DNA from: Desulfobulbaceae bacterium DB1 | Lineage (GTDB): Bacteria > Desulfobacterota > Desulfobulbia > Desulfobulbales > SURF-16 | Assembly (NCBI GenBank): GCA_001914235.1 | Contig: MQUF01000006.1 | Coordinates: forward strand, 1-64,000 | Length of the DNA: 64,000 nucleotides | Direction of reading: 5' to 3' | Shown: positions 51,103-59,898 of the stretch, in pieces | Layout of the letters: each line of letters opens with the position of its first letter | Position numbering within the stretch: position 1 is the first letter of the stretch | Notes under the pieces: model-generated | The model's input: the letters and a program-made list of their open reading frames with translations, nothing else | Database searches by the model: none | Told to the model about the DNA's origin: nothing | Translations under genes and position numbers: made by a program

Positions 51103-52701
51103 ATGAAAAAAGCTTCCACCGATACCGGCACAATAGCCCGTTCCGCCGGCACGGTTTCCATTGCCGTCATGTGCAGCCGTGTGCTGGGACTGGTGCGCGA
51201 GCAGGCCTTTGCCTTTTTCTTTGGCGCGGGGTATGCCTATGATGCCTTTGTCGTCGCTTTCCGCATCCCCAATCTGCTGCGGGACCTTTTCGGCGAAGGG
51301 GCGTTGAGCGCGGCGTTTGTCGCGGTTTTTTCCGATTATGACGCCAACAAAGGGGAAAAGGCCACCTGGCGGCTGGCCAATAATGTGCTGGTTTTTTTCG
51401 CCGTCCTGCTCAGTCTCATTACCATTCTCGGCATTGCCTTCGCCGAACCTCTTGTCCGTTTGCTGGTGGACAGCCAGTTTGTCCAGGTGCCGGGCAAGGT
51501 GGAACTGACCCGCAAATTGACGGTGGTGATGTTCCCCTTTCTTGTCTTTATTTCCCTGTCGGCGGTGGTGATGGGCATGCTCAACACCAAGGGGCGGTTT
51601 TTTATTCCGGCCATGGCCTCGAGCTTTTTCAACGTCGGATCTCTTGTCGGCGGCATCAGTCTGGCCCTGCTGTTGCCGAAATTCGGTTATCCCGCCATCA
51701 TGGGCATGGCTGTCGGCACCCTGATCGGCGGCATTCTCCAGTTCGGCGGTCAGCTTCCCACCCTGCGAAAAACCGGTTTTTCTTTTCAGCCGCGGCTTGA
51801 CCTTGCTGATCCGGGCCTCAGGCGCATTATCCGGCTGATGATCCCGGCCGTCATCGGTCTTTCCGCCACCCAGATCAATATTTTTATCAATACCCGGTTT
51901 GCCTCGTCCTGCGTCGAGGGCAGCGTTTCCTGGCTCAATTATGCCTTCCGGCTGGTGCAGCTGCCCATCGGTGTCTTCGGCGTGGCGATATCCATTGCTT
52001 CGCTGCCGGTCATTGCCCGCTATGCGGCGGCGAAAAACATGGAGAAGATGCGGGAAACCTTTACCTCCTCCATCACCATGGCCTTTTGCCTGACCATCCC
52101 GGCGAGTTTCGGCTTGTGGCTGCTGGCTGAACCCATTATCCGGATTATCTTCCAGTACGGCGCGTTCACGGCCCTTGATACGGCGCGCACCGCCGAGGCG
52201 CTCCGTTTTTACGCGGTCGGCCTTTTTGCCTATTCGTCGGTGAAGATCATGGTGCCTGTTTTTTTTGCCCTTGATGACACCCGCTTTCCGGTCATTGCCA
52301 GTTTCCTGGCCGTTGGTGCAAATCTCCTTTTTGTTTCCGGTTTTATTGACGTTTTCCAGCATCGGGCCATTGCCCTTTCCACCTCGGCGGCCATGATCTG
52401 CAATTTTCTTTTTTTGAGCGTCGCTTTGTATCGGAAATTGTCCGGTTATTCGCTTTCCTATCTGGCCGAAGGGATCGGCAAGGTATTTGCCGGTTCACTT
52501 GTCATGGCGGGCTGTCTGAAGCTGCTGCTTTCTTTCGGCGTGCAATGGACCGGCGATTCGGTTTTGCTGCAGATCGGCGCGGTTCTGGTGTATATCGCAA
52601 TCGCGGTTTGTGTTTATGGCGCGCTCCTTTATCTGCTCGGGCTCAAGGAGCTTAGTCTGATAGTCGATAAAGTAAGAGGGAGACTGCTGGGAAGCCGTTG
52701 A
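51103..52701 (+). CDS. murJ: Lipid II flippase MurJ
   Basis: The 532-residue MOP-superfamily protein has about 14 membrane segments. Diagnostic N-terminal residues are SRVLGLVREQAFAFFFGAGYAYDAFVVAFRIPNLLRDLFGEGALSAAFV, including the essential arginines and the RDLFGEG loop. It moves lipid-linked peptidoglycan precursor to the outer face of the inner membrane. ATG 51103 was chosen because the family starts just before the first helix; a TTG at 51025 would add 26 residues overlapping the previous gene. Confidence 0.96.
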   Translation: MKKASTDTGTIARSAGTVSIAVMCSRVLGLVREQAFAFFFGAGYAYDAFVVAFRIPNLLRDLFGEGALSAAFVAVFSDYDANKGEKATWRLANNVLVFFAVLLSLITILGIAFAEPLVRLLVDSQFVQVPGKVELTRKLTVVMFPFLVFISLSAVVMGMLNTKGRFFIPAMASSFFNVGSLVGGISLALLLPKFGYPAIMGMAVGTLIGGILQFGGQLPTLRKTGFSFQPRLDLADPGLRRIIRLMIPAVIGLSATQINIFINTRFASSCVEGSVSWLNYAFRLVQLPIGVFGVAISIASLPVIARYAAAKNMEKMRETFTSSITMAFCLTIPASFGLWLLAEPIIRIIFQYGAFTALDTARTAEALRFYAVGLFAYSSVKIMVPVFFALDDTRFPVIASFLAVGANLLFVSGFIDVFQHRAIALSTSAAMICNFLFLSVALYRKLSGYSLSYLAEGIGKVFAGSLVMAGCLKLLLSFGVQWTGDSVLLQIGAVLVYIAIAVCVYGALLYLLGLKELSLIVDKVRGRLLGSR

Positions 52702-53436
52702 TCACAGGCGGCGCAGGAGATCGATCTGGGATAAAAGAACAGGCACCGCCGAGTCCACCCGGAGGATGCGCGGTCCCAGGGAAAATGGTTTGAAACCGGC
52801 CTGTTGCAGCTTTTCTACTTCAAAATCAATCCAGCCGCCCTCAGGCCCGATGGCAAGCACGGTTTTCCGGCGAAGGGGCAGTTCGACGACCTGGGGAAGA
52901 AAAGGGAAGGGGCCGGGATGGGCGATAAGCTTTACCGGGCAGTCGCTGGTCAGGGTGGGCAACAGATCCTCGACAAAGGGACGGAAGCGGTTATGGACGG
53001 AAATTTCCGGCACCAGGGTATCGCCCGCCTGTTCAAGGCCAAAGAGCAGGTGCTGCAGGATGTTTTCCCCCTGCAGCAGGGAGGCGGAAAAAAAACTCTT
53101 CTCCACCCGGTTGGCGTTTATTAAGAGTATCCGGCCGACACCGAGGGTGGCAGCCTGGGAGAGAACCCTTTTCAGCATGATGGGACGGGGCAGGGCCAGG
53201 ATGAGGTCGGTCAGGGGCCTTTCCGGTTGCGGGCCGCTGTGGTCCGTTGCCAGCTCAACCGTTTCGTTGTTGACGGCAACAATGGTGGATGTGCCGGTCG
53301 GGCCGTTTATGATGCCGGTGCGCAGGGTGTCGCCGACCATGGAGCCCAGCACCTTGCGGATGTGCTCGCTGCGCCGGTCACGGAGAACCGCTCTGTTGTT
53401 CCGTATCTCTGACTGGTCAAGCAGAATGATGTTCAT
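52702..53436 (-). CDS. rsmE: 16S rRNA m3U1498 methyltransferase RsmE
   Basis: The 244-residue SPOUT enzyme has an N-terminal PUA-like domain (about 1-65; RSEHIRKVLGSMVGD). The knotted SAM site follows, with AIGPEGGWIDFEVEKLQQAGF and LGPRILRVDSAV. The usual motif is LGxRILRxETA; here ETA is replaced by DSA, a small change. It methylates U1498 near the decoding centre. Its stop abuts that of murJ, and only 31 bases separate its start from waaA. Confidence 0.94.
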   Translation of the reverse strand: MNIILLDQSEIRNNRAVLRDRRSEHIRKVLGSMVGDTLRTGIINGPTGTSTIVAVNNETVELATDHSGPQPERPLTDLILALPRPIMLKRVLSQAATLGVGRILLINANRVEKSFFSASLLQGENILQHLLFGLEQAGDTLVPEISVHNRFRPFVEDLLPTLTSDCPVKLIAHPGPFPFLPQVVELPLRRKTVLAIGPEGGWIDFEVEKLQQAGFKPFSLGPRILRVDSAVPVLLSQIDLLRRL

Positions 53437-53467
53437 GCGAGGATAAAAAGGCGAAATATTTTTTCAA

Positions 53468-54745
53468 ATGATTTTTTTTTATAACCTTCTACAGATTCTG
53501 GGGTTTTGCCTGCTCTGGCCGCTTGTTCTGCTCGTTGTCGCCTGCAAGGCCAAGTATCGTCTGCGTATCCCGAAAAGGCTCGGACTCGGCCTGGGCAGTC
53601 TGTTGGCGGATATCGGCCGGGGAAAACCACGTATCTGGATTCATGCCCTTTCCGTGGGAGAGGTCGCATCAGCGGCATCTTTTGTGCGGTCTCTGCGACA
53701 ACACTACCCCCATGCGTCTCTTCTTTTTTCCGCCGCGACGTCTTCGGGCCGGCGGTATGCGCAAAATATCTCTGATTTTCCCGTGGATGCGATTATCCCC
53801 TTTCCGCTTGATCTGTATCCGGTGACGCTTCGCTTTATCCGAACGGTGCGGCCTGACCTGTTTGTTCTGATTGAGACGGATTTCTGGCCCAATTTTCTGC
53901 ATGGGCTGCGGCGGGAAAAGGTACCGGCGCTTCTCGTCAACGGTCGTATTTCGCAGAAATCATATACCAGATACAGCGCCTTTCAGCCATTTTTTCTGCC
54001 CATGTTCAATTCGTTTCAGGTTCTGGCCATGCAGCGCAGGCAGGATATGGAGAAGATGATCGAGCTCGGGGTTGACCCAGCCAGGTTGATGGTGCTCGGT
54101 AATCTCAAATACGATGCGGTTCTGCCCTCCGCCGCCGTTCGCCCCTGCACAAGGGCTGATTTCGCCATTGGCCCGGATCGTGTCGTGTTCCTTGCCGGCA
54201 GCACCCATGATGGTGAAGAGGAGATTGTCTGCGCTGTTTTCCAAAAATTGTTGCGCCGCTTTCCCCTGCTTTTTCTGGTCATTGCTCCCCGCAATGTGGA
54301 ACGGTCGGACTCCGTGGTAAAGCTTGTCCGGCAGATGGGGCTTTCCGTTGCCAGGCGCAGCAAGGGAGTGGCTGGGGAGGATCAGGTGATGGTGCTTGAT
54401 ACCATGGGGGAACTGGCCGGATTGTATGCCGTTGCCGATCTGGCCTTTGTCGGCGGCAGCATGGTGGATCAGGGCGGCCACAATCCCCTTGAGCCGGCGG
54501 TTTTCGGTGTCCCGGTTTTTTTCGGTATGCACATGGAGGATTTTGCCGATGTGGCGGAAGAGATGATGGCGGAGCAATGCGCCCGGCAGGTACAGACGGC
54601 TGATCAGCTTTTGGAGGGAATCAGTGGCTTGCTGCTGGATGAAAAATTAAGAAAAAAAACCGGAAATGCCGCGCGCGTTTTTGTATCATCCCGGCAGGGG
54701 GTCAACCTGCGGCATATGGAATTGATCGAGAGGGTGTTGTCATGA
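53468..54745 (+). CDS. waaA: 3-deoxy-D-manno-octulosonic acid transferase (Kdo transferase)
   Basis: The 425-residue GT-B enzyme adds Kdo to lipid IVA. A membrane anchor (about 1-25) is followed by the N-terminal domain with IWIHALSVGEVASA (catalytic Glu region) and LLFSAATSSGRRYA. The C-terminal donor domain has FLAGSTHDGEEEIVC and GGSMVDQGGHNPLEPA. The number of Kdo units added cannot be read from sequence. It overlaps lpxK by four bases. The start is preceded by an AT-rich stretch with no clear ribosome site. Confidence 0.95.
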   Translation: MIFFYNLLQILGFCLLWPLVLLVVACKAKYRLRIPKRLGLGLGSLLADIGRGKPRIWIHALSVGEVASAASFVRSLRQHYPHASLLFSAATSSGRRYAQNISDFPVDAIIPFPLDLYPVTLRFIRTVRPDLFVLIETDFWPNFLHGLRREKVPALLVNGRISQKSYTRYSAFQPFFLPMFNSFQVLAMQRRQDMEKMIELGVDPARLMVLGNLKYDAVLPSAAVRPCTRADFAIGPDRVVFLAGSTHDGEEEIVCAVFQKLLRRFPLLFLVIAPRNVERSDSVVKLVRQMGLSVARRSKGVAGEDQVMVLDTMGELAGLYAVADLAFVGGSMVDQGGHNPLEPAVFGVPVFFGMHMEDFADVAEEMMAEQCARQVQTADQLLEGISGLLLDEKLRKKTGNAARVFVSSRQGVNLRHMELIERVLS

Positions 54746-55788
54746 GCGAGCATCTGAATATTCTGTATGGCTTTGGCCGGCCGTTGTCGCCGTTTTACGG
54801 TTTGGCGATGTCGATCAGGGCCGCTTTTTATAAAAAAGGCCTGCTCAGGAAACAAAGGCTGCCCGTGCCCGTGATCAGCGTCGGCAATCTGACCCTGGGC
54901 GGCACCGGTAAGACACCCATGACTATTTATCTGGCAAAACTTCTCCGTGCTCATGCACCGGCGATTGTCAGCCGGGGATACGGTGGGCGGGCAAAAGAAC
55001 GGGTAAATGTTGTAGCCGATGGCAGTGGAATTTATCTTGACGCCGTGACAGCCGGTGACGAGCCCTTTTATATGGCGGAGAATCTGCCGGGTGTGCCGGT
55101 GGTGACCAGTAGAAGACGTTTAGACGGCGGGCGTTACGCAGTTGATTCTCTTCATGCGCGAACCGTGATTCTTGATGACGGATTTCAGCACCAGGCGTTG
55201 GAAAGGGATCTTGATCTGGTTCTTTTCAAGGTGGATAGTTTCCTTGGCAATAACCGGGTTTTTCCCGGTGGCGACATGCGGGAACCGCTCATGGCCTTGC
55301 GTCGGGCCGATGCCTTTGTCCTGACCTGTGTCAATGACACCAATCGGGAACGGGCCCAGGCAATTAAGCGAGCGCTTCTGAAGAAATTTCCGCAAATTCC
55401 TGTTTTTACGGCGGAATATCATCCCATATGTCTGGTAACCCCCAATAAAAAAGAGATAGGTCTTGCAGAGGCGAAACGGAAGGCGTTTTTTGGTTTTTGC
55501 GGACTGGCGCAGCCCGCCTCTTTTGTGCGCAGCCTGGAATCTGCCGGTTTGCAAACCGTGGGCTTCCAGGTGTTTCGTGACCATTGCCGATATTTCAAAC
55601 CCGAACTGGAGTTCCTGAAAAAACGGATTGCCGGATGTTCCGCGAATGCCCTTGTCACCACGGAAAAAGACATGGTGAAGCTTGCGGGCAAGGAACTGCC
55701 TCTTCCTCTTTATGCGTTGCGCATGGAGATGCGGCCGGAAGCGGATTTCGACGCCTTTGTGCTTGGCAAAATATCATCAACGTCCTGA
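54742..55788 (+). CDS. lpxK: Tetraacyldisaccharide 4'-kinase
   Basis: The 348-residue membrane-associated P-loop kinase phosphorylates the 4' position of the lipid A disaccharide. It has VISVGNLTLGGTGKTP (Walker A GGTGKT near 54-59), AIVSRGYGGR, and LDDGFQHQALERDLDLVL with the catalytic DDGFQH motif. An N-terminal hydrophobic helix is shortened but present (PLSPFYGLAMSI). It is coupled to waaA. lpxC follows after 226 bases. Confidence 0.96.
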   Translation: MSEHLNILYGFGRPLSPFYGLAMSIRAAFYKKGLLRKQRLPVPVISVGNLTLGGTGKTPMTIYLAKLLRAHAPAIVSRGYGGRAKERVNVVADGSGIYLDAVTAGDEPFYMAENLPGVPVVTSRRRLDGGRYAVDSLHARTVILDDGFQHQALERDLDLVLFKVDSFLGNNRVFPGGDMREPLMALRRADAFVLTCVNDTNRERAQAIKRALLKKFPQIPVFTAEYHPICLVTPNKKEIGLAEAKRKAFFGFCGLAQPASFVRSLESAGLQTVGFQVFRDHCRYFKPELEFLKKRIAGCSANALVTTEKDMVKLAGKELPLPLYALRMEMRPEADFDAFVLGKISSTS

Positions 55789-56014
55789 TTGCATGGGAAA
55801 AATGCCATGGTGTGTTTTTTTTGCAACATGGTTTTGTCCGGAGCGGGAATTCTCTTCTTCCTCTCTTCCCGTCTAACGTGTTGAATGCACATGTTAATTT
55901 TTTCTTTTGTTGTTTGTCTGCCGTGTGGTGCTTTTTTTGCATATACTCTCTTCAACACAAAAAAAGATTTTTAACGTTTCATAAAATATATGGTTGAAAA
56001 AGGTTACGTCGGTA

Positions 56015-57001
56015 ATGGATAAATGGCAGCATACAATTAAGAAATCAGTCAGTTTTGCGGGAATCGGGCTTCATTCCGGGAAAACCGTCAAGCTCGTCGT
56101 CAAACCGGCTGAAGCAAATACGGGAATACGTTTTGTCCGTACCGATCTTGCGGAAAAAGTTGTTATCCCGGCAATTCTCAGCCGTGTCAGTAATACCGTG
56201 CTCGCCACAACCCTGGCAAAGGACGGCGCTGAGGTGTCCACCACGGAACATCTACTCGCCGCTCTTTCCGGAGTCGGAATTGACAACGCGATTGTCGAAC
56301 TTGATAACGACGAAGTGCCGATCATGGACGGCAGTGCTTCACCGTTTGTCCATGTCCTGCAACGAACCGGTCGCCAGCGACAGAAGTCGAAAAGGCTCAT
56401 GCTGAAGATCACCAAACCGTTAGAGATCCGTAACGGCGAATCCGCCCTGCGCATTGAACCCTGTAATGGTTTCAAGGTGAGCGGCGAGATCGATTTTGAT
56501 CATCACCTGATCCGGAAGCAGACCTTTTCCGTTACGGTCGACAGTTCCACCTTTGTCAAGGAGGTGGCCTCCGCCCGCACCTTCGGTTTTCTTCATGAGG
56601 TCGAATACCTGCGCAGCAACGGCAAGGCCCTTGGCGGCTCACTCGAAAACGCCATTGTTATTGATCGCAACGAGATCCTCAACACGGGTGGGCTGCGTTT
56701 TTCCGATGAGTTTGTCCGTCACAAGATTCTTGATCTGATCGGCGATCTGGCCCTTCTCGGTTTTCCGATTCTCGGCCATGTCAAGGCGGTCAAGTCCGGT
56801 CATGCCCAGCATCTTGAACTTATGAAAGAAATCGTTGATCACCCTGAATGCTGGCAACTGGTCAAGATCGCCGGCACTGGTGATGAAAATGTTCTCGAGA
56901 AGGTGGTGATGTCCACCATGGCGGCCGGCAACAAAATTCTGCCGTATCTTGTTCCGCCCCGGGTTATGTCTTCAGCCGGTGGGGTGCCTGTTCCCTTTTG
57001 A
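56015..57001 (+). CDS. lpxC: UDP-3-O-acyl-N-acetylglucosamine deacetylase
   Basis: The 328-residue zinc enzyme performs the first committed step of lipid A synthesis. Zinc ligands are H79 (TTEHLL), H236 and D240 (HKILD), with catalytic E78 and H263 (KSGH); the spacing matches the family exactly. ATG 56015 is preferred; a TTG at 55994 would add seven residues. It carries its own terminator and stands apart from the waaA-lpxK pair, as is often the case for a regulated enzyme. Confidence 0.97.
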   Translation: MDKWQHTIKKSVSFAGIGLHSGKTVKLVVKPAEANTGIRFVRTDLAEKVVIPAILSRVSNTVLATTLAKDGAEVSTTEHLLAALSGVGIDNAIVELDNDEVPIMDGSASPFVHVLQRTGRQRQKSKRLMLKITKPLEIRNGESALRIEPCNGFKVSGEIDFDHHLIRKQTFSVTVDSSTFVKEVASARTFGFLHEVEYLRSNGKALGGSLENAIVIDRNEILNTGGLRFSDEFVRHKILDLIGDLALLGFPILGHVKAVKSGHAQHLELMKEIVDHPECWQLVKIAGTGDENVLEKVVMSTMAAGNKILPYLVPPRVMSSAGGVPVPF

Positions 57002-57034
57002 TTTTATTTTTCCGATTTTGGTTGTGTTTTCAGG

Positions 57035-57069
57035 CGAGGCGTACAGCAATGTATGCCTCGTTTTTTTTT
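57035..57069 (+). terminator. Rho-independent terminator after lpxC
   Basis: CGAGGCGTAC (57035-57044) pairs with GTATGCCTCG (57051-57060), with one G-T pair, around AGCAAT. Nine T follow. Confidence 0.93.
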
Positions 57070-57254
57070 GCGGGGACAATGCGCCGACGCACCGCGTATC
57101 TTCATGGTGCAAAAGGATGTTGAAATGGTTTGCAAAAAAGACTAAAGACTACGGATCGTAAAAAAAATTGTCGATCAAACTGAATTTATTGGGACTTGTC
57201 CCAATGAGACGACATTTTCGTAATAATCATCGCGCAAAAAGCAGGGTTAAAAGA

Positions 57255-58070
57255 ATGCAGCTACAAGGTAAAGTGGGATTTCTCGGTGGCGGCCGCATGG
57301 CCGAGGCCCTGATCAGGGGCATACTGAAAGCTGGTCTGGCGGACAGTGCCGATATTGTTGCCGTCGATCCGGATGAAGGACGGCGGAATCTGCTGGAAAA
57401 AGAGTATCATATCCGAACGGCAAAGTCCCATGGGGATCTGGCGGACTGTGCAATTGTCATCCTGGCGGTGAAACCGCAGATCATGGGCGTGCTTCTTGAC
57501 GGATGCAGATCCTGGCTTGATTCCCGCCATCTTGTTATCTCCATCGCCGCGGGGATTCCCATTGCCTTTATGGAAAAACGGCTGGGAGACGGCTGTCGTG
57601 TCATCCGCGTTATGCCGAACACCCCGGCTTTGGTGCTGGAGGGTGCATCGGCGCTGAGCGGTGGAACAAATACCGGAAAGCAGGACATGGAAACCGCGGA
57701 ACGGATTTTTTCCGCCATCGGCAAAAGTGTTGTGTTGCCGGAGAGTTACCTTGACGCAGTTACAGGTTTAAGCGGCAGCGGGCCGGCCTATGTTTTTCAA
57801 TTCATTGATGCCTTGGTTGACGGCGCGATCAAGGTCGGCCTCAACCGTCATGATGCTGAAATCCTGGTATTGCAGACAATTCTCGGTTCGGTGCGACTGG
57901 CTCTCGAAACAGGGAAGCATCCGGCCGAATTAAAGGCAATGGTGACCTCGCCGGGAGGAACAACCATTGCCGGACTTCACGAACTGGAGAAGGCGGGATT
58001 CAAGGCCGGGATCATGAACGCCGTTGAGGCGGCGACAAAGCGATCGGAAGAACTCGGAAAACTTGTCTGA
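57255..58070 (+). CDS. proC: Pyrroline-5-carboxylate reductase
   Basis: The 271-residue enzyme makes proline from pyrroline-5-carboxylate with NAD(P)H. The Rossmann GFLGGGRMAEAL near residues 7-18 and AVKPQ lead to the C-terminal signature LSGSGPAYVFQFIDAL and SPGGTTIAGLHELE. The ATG at 57255 fits the family; upstream in-frame starts at 57168 and 57204 would add basic residues without homologous look. nadK follows 47 bases later. Confidence 0.95.
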   Translation: MQLQGKVGFLGGGRMAEALIRGILKAGLADSADIVAVDPDEGRRNLLEKEYHIRTAKSHGDLADCAIVILAVKPQIMGVLLDGCRSWLDSRHLVISIAAGIPIAFMEKRLGDGCRVIRVMPNTPALVLEGASALSGGTNTGKQDMETAERIFSAIGKSVVLPESYLDAVTGLSGSGPAYVFQFIDALVDGAIKVGLNRHDAEILVLQTILGSVRLALETGKHPAELKAMVTSPGGTTIAGLHELEKAGFKAGIMNAVEAATKRSEELGKLV

Positions 58071-58117
58071 CCACGTCCGGTCAAGAAACGCGATGGACCG
58101 GCAGGAGCAAAAAACTC

Positions 58118-58942
58118 ATGCACTGTAAAAGGGTCGGTATTATCCTGAAAAAGGATTCGGCAAGAGCCCGGGATGTCGGCAATGATCTGGTCGCCTGGTT
58201 TGCGCGCAAATCCATCGAAACCCTTATCGATACCATTGTTCCGGAGCTCGATATTCTGATTATCCTCGGCGGTGACGGCACCCTGCTGCACGTGGCCGAG
58301 GAAGCGAGTCAGTGCCGGGTTCCAGTGGTCGGCGTCAATCTCGGCAATCTGGGTTTTTTGACGGAAGTCGCGGAAAATGAAAAGTTCCAGGCCCTTGATT
58401 CCATTTTGGCCGGATCCGCCGTGATCGAAGACCGGACCATGCTGAAAACCAGGCTGCGGACCAATACTTCGACCAGCCCCTGGCGTTATGCCTTGAATGA
58501 TGTTGTCATCAGCAAGGGCAATATCGACCGGCTTGTCCGTCTCTGCACCTGGGTGGACAGCGAATACCTCAACACCTACAAAGCGGATGGACTTATTTTT
58601 TCCACCCCCACCGGCTCCACGGCCTATAACCTGTCCGCCGGAGGGCCTATTGTTCATCCGGCGCTTGCCTCCATCATGGTAACGCCGATCTGTCCCTTTA
58701 TGCTGGAGAGCCGCCCCGTGCTCCTGCCGGCATCGGTCCGTTTGTGCACGAGGCTGGCAGGATCCGTCGCCGACGTCAAGGTGATTGTCGACGGTCAGCT
58801 TGCCTGGGACATGCGCGAAACGGACAATCTTGATATCGCCACCTCGGAAAATCCATTGCGGCTGATCTGTTCACCCCAGAAGGGTTATTTTGATATCCTG
58901 CGCTGTAAGTTGAACTGGGGCGGGGTGACAGACGGGGTGTGA
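58118..58942 (+). CDS. nadK: NAD kinase
   Basis: The 274-residue enzyme phosphorylates NAD to NADP. GGDGT at 51-55 is the phosphate-binding and catalytic motif. NDVV (the NE/D-type motif in YALNDVVISKG) and STPTGSTAYNLSAGGPIV form the NAD site. It is placed directly after proC, which uses NAD(P)H, but the link is probably only operonic. A terminator follows. Confidence 0.96.
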   Translation: MHCKRVGIILKKDSARARDVGNDLVAWFARKSIETLIDTIVPELDILIILGGDGTLLHVAEEASQCRVPVVGVNLGNLGFLTEVAENEKFQALDSILAGSAVIEDRTMLKTRLRTNTSTSPWRYALNDVVISKGNIDRLVRLCTWVDSEYLNTYKADGLIFSTPTGSTAYNLSAGGPIVHPALASIMVTPICPFMLESRPVLLPASVRLCTRLAGSVADVKVIVDGQLAWDMRETDNLDIATSENPLRLICSPQKGYFDILRCKLNWGGVTDGV

Positions 58943-58957
58943 GGCTGTTTGCCGGTG

Positions 58958-59007
58958 ACTCACAGAAGCCGGGGCTCCCATGCTGACCCGGGCTCTGTGA
59001 GTTTTTT
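58958..59007 (+). terminator. Rho-independent terminator after nadK
   Basis: ACTCACAGA (58958-58966) pairs with TCTGTGAGT (58994-59002), with inner GCC/GGC pairs and six T. It lies between nadK and the convergent YtxH gene. Confidence 0.88.
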
Positions 59008-59036
59008 GACGGCGGATGATTTTTAAGCAGACATCA

Positions 59037-59420
59037 TTATTCGTCAAAGGAGGTGGAAAGTTTTTCTTTTTCCTGTTCCATGGCTTCTTTCCCCGCCTCA
59101 ATGGCGGCGCTTAACGCCTGCTTCTTGTCGTCAAGGTACTCCTTGCCGTGACTGATCATTTCCGTGCCCCGGTTGATCAGTTTCTTGCCCTGTTCGATCA
59201 TATCCTTTCCCCGGTCAATGACATGTTCGGCGCTGCCTTTCAGGTGCTCGGGTATTTTTCCTGATTTTTCCGCCAGGTCATTGCCGTAATCCTTGATGAT
59301 CTGCCTGGTTTCCGCGCCTGTTTTCGGGGCAACAAGCAGGGCGATGCCCGCGCCGATAACGGTTCCGGCCAAAAAAGACACAAGCGCCACGGTTGAATTA
59401 CATGAATCGTCTCTATTCAT
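59037..59420 (-). CDS. YtxH domain protein
   Basis: The 127-residue protein has one N-terminal membrane helix (VALVSFLAGTVIGAGIALLVAPKTGAETR, the YtxH signature) and a long charged, probably coiled-coil tail. YtxH proteins are general-stress proteins in Bacillus with unclear role. GGAGG fixes ATG 59420. It overlaps the upstream DUF948 gene by eight bases. The YtxH-DUF948 pair is widespread and probably acts together at the membrane. Confidence 0.88.
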   Translation of the reverse strand: MNRDDSCNSTVALVSFLAGTVIGAGIALLVAPKTGAETRQIIKDYGNDLAEKSGKIPEHLKGSAEHVIDRGKDMIEQGKKLINRGTEMISHGKEYLDDKKQALSAAIEAGKEAMEQEKEKLSTSFDE

Positions 59421-59820
59421 CAAAATACCTCCTGTCGAGTGGGGTTTCATTTTTTTTAAAAAAACTGGTAAAGGCTGCAACACCGGCGCTGATCCCGCCG
59501 ACCTGGGCAACAAGGGGATTGATCGTCTTCTTGACCAGGATTGCCGTGGAGAGCAGAGTATTTCCCGTCTGTTGCAGGGTTTCAATGATGTTGTCCGTCC
59601 TTTCGATTTTGTCGTTCAGGGAAAGGGTGAGGATCTGCAGTTCGGAACTCGTTTCCGTTGCTTTTGCCAGCAAAGGCTCGAGTTCTCTGTTGATGGCGTC
59701 AAGTGTTTCTTCCGCCTTTCTGGTTGTCCGCTTGATCTGGTTAAGGGCCGGGATCAGCAGGACAACGATGATCACCATAGCCACCGAGGCTGTCATGTAA
59801 AAAATATCGCTGGTCGACAC
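59413..59820 (-). CDS. DUF948 domain protein
   Basis: The 135-residue protein has an N-terminal membrane helix (MTASVAMVIIVVLLIPALNQI). A coiled coil follows (about 30-95; RKAEETLDAINRELEPLLAKATE), resembling the periplasmic stalk of methyl-accepting proteins without the signalling domain. A second weakly hydrophobic segment is near residue 110. The function is unknown; it is usually found beside YtxH genes, as here. Confidence 0.88.
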   Translation of the reverse strand: MSTSDIFYMTASVAMVIIVVLLIPALNQIKRTTRKAEETLDAINRELEPLLAKATETSSELQILTLSLNDKIERTDNIIETLQQTGNTLLSTAILVKKTINPLVAQVGGISAGVAAFTSFFKKNETPLDRRYFDE

Positions 59821-59898
59821 GGGTAAACTCCTTTCTTTCTATTGTGTGCAGATATGCTACGGTTTGTAAAGCAAATTTTCAATTATCTGGAAAGGTTG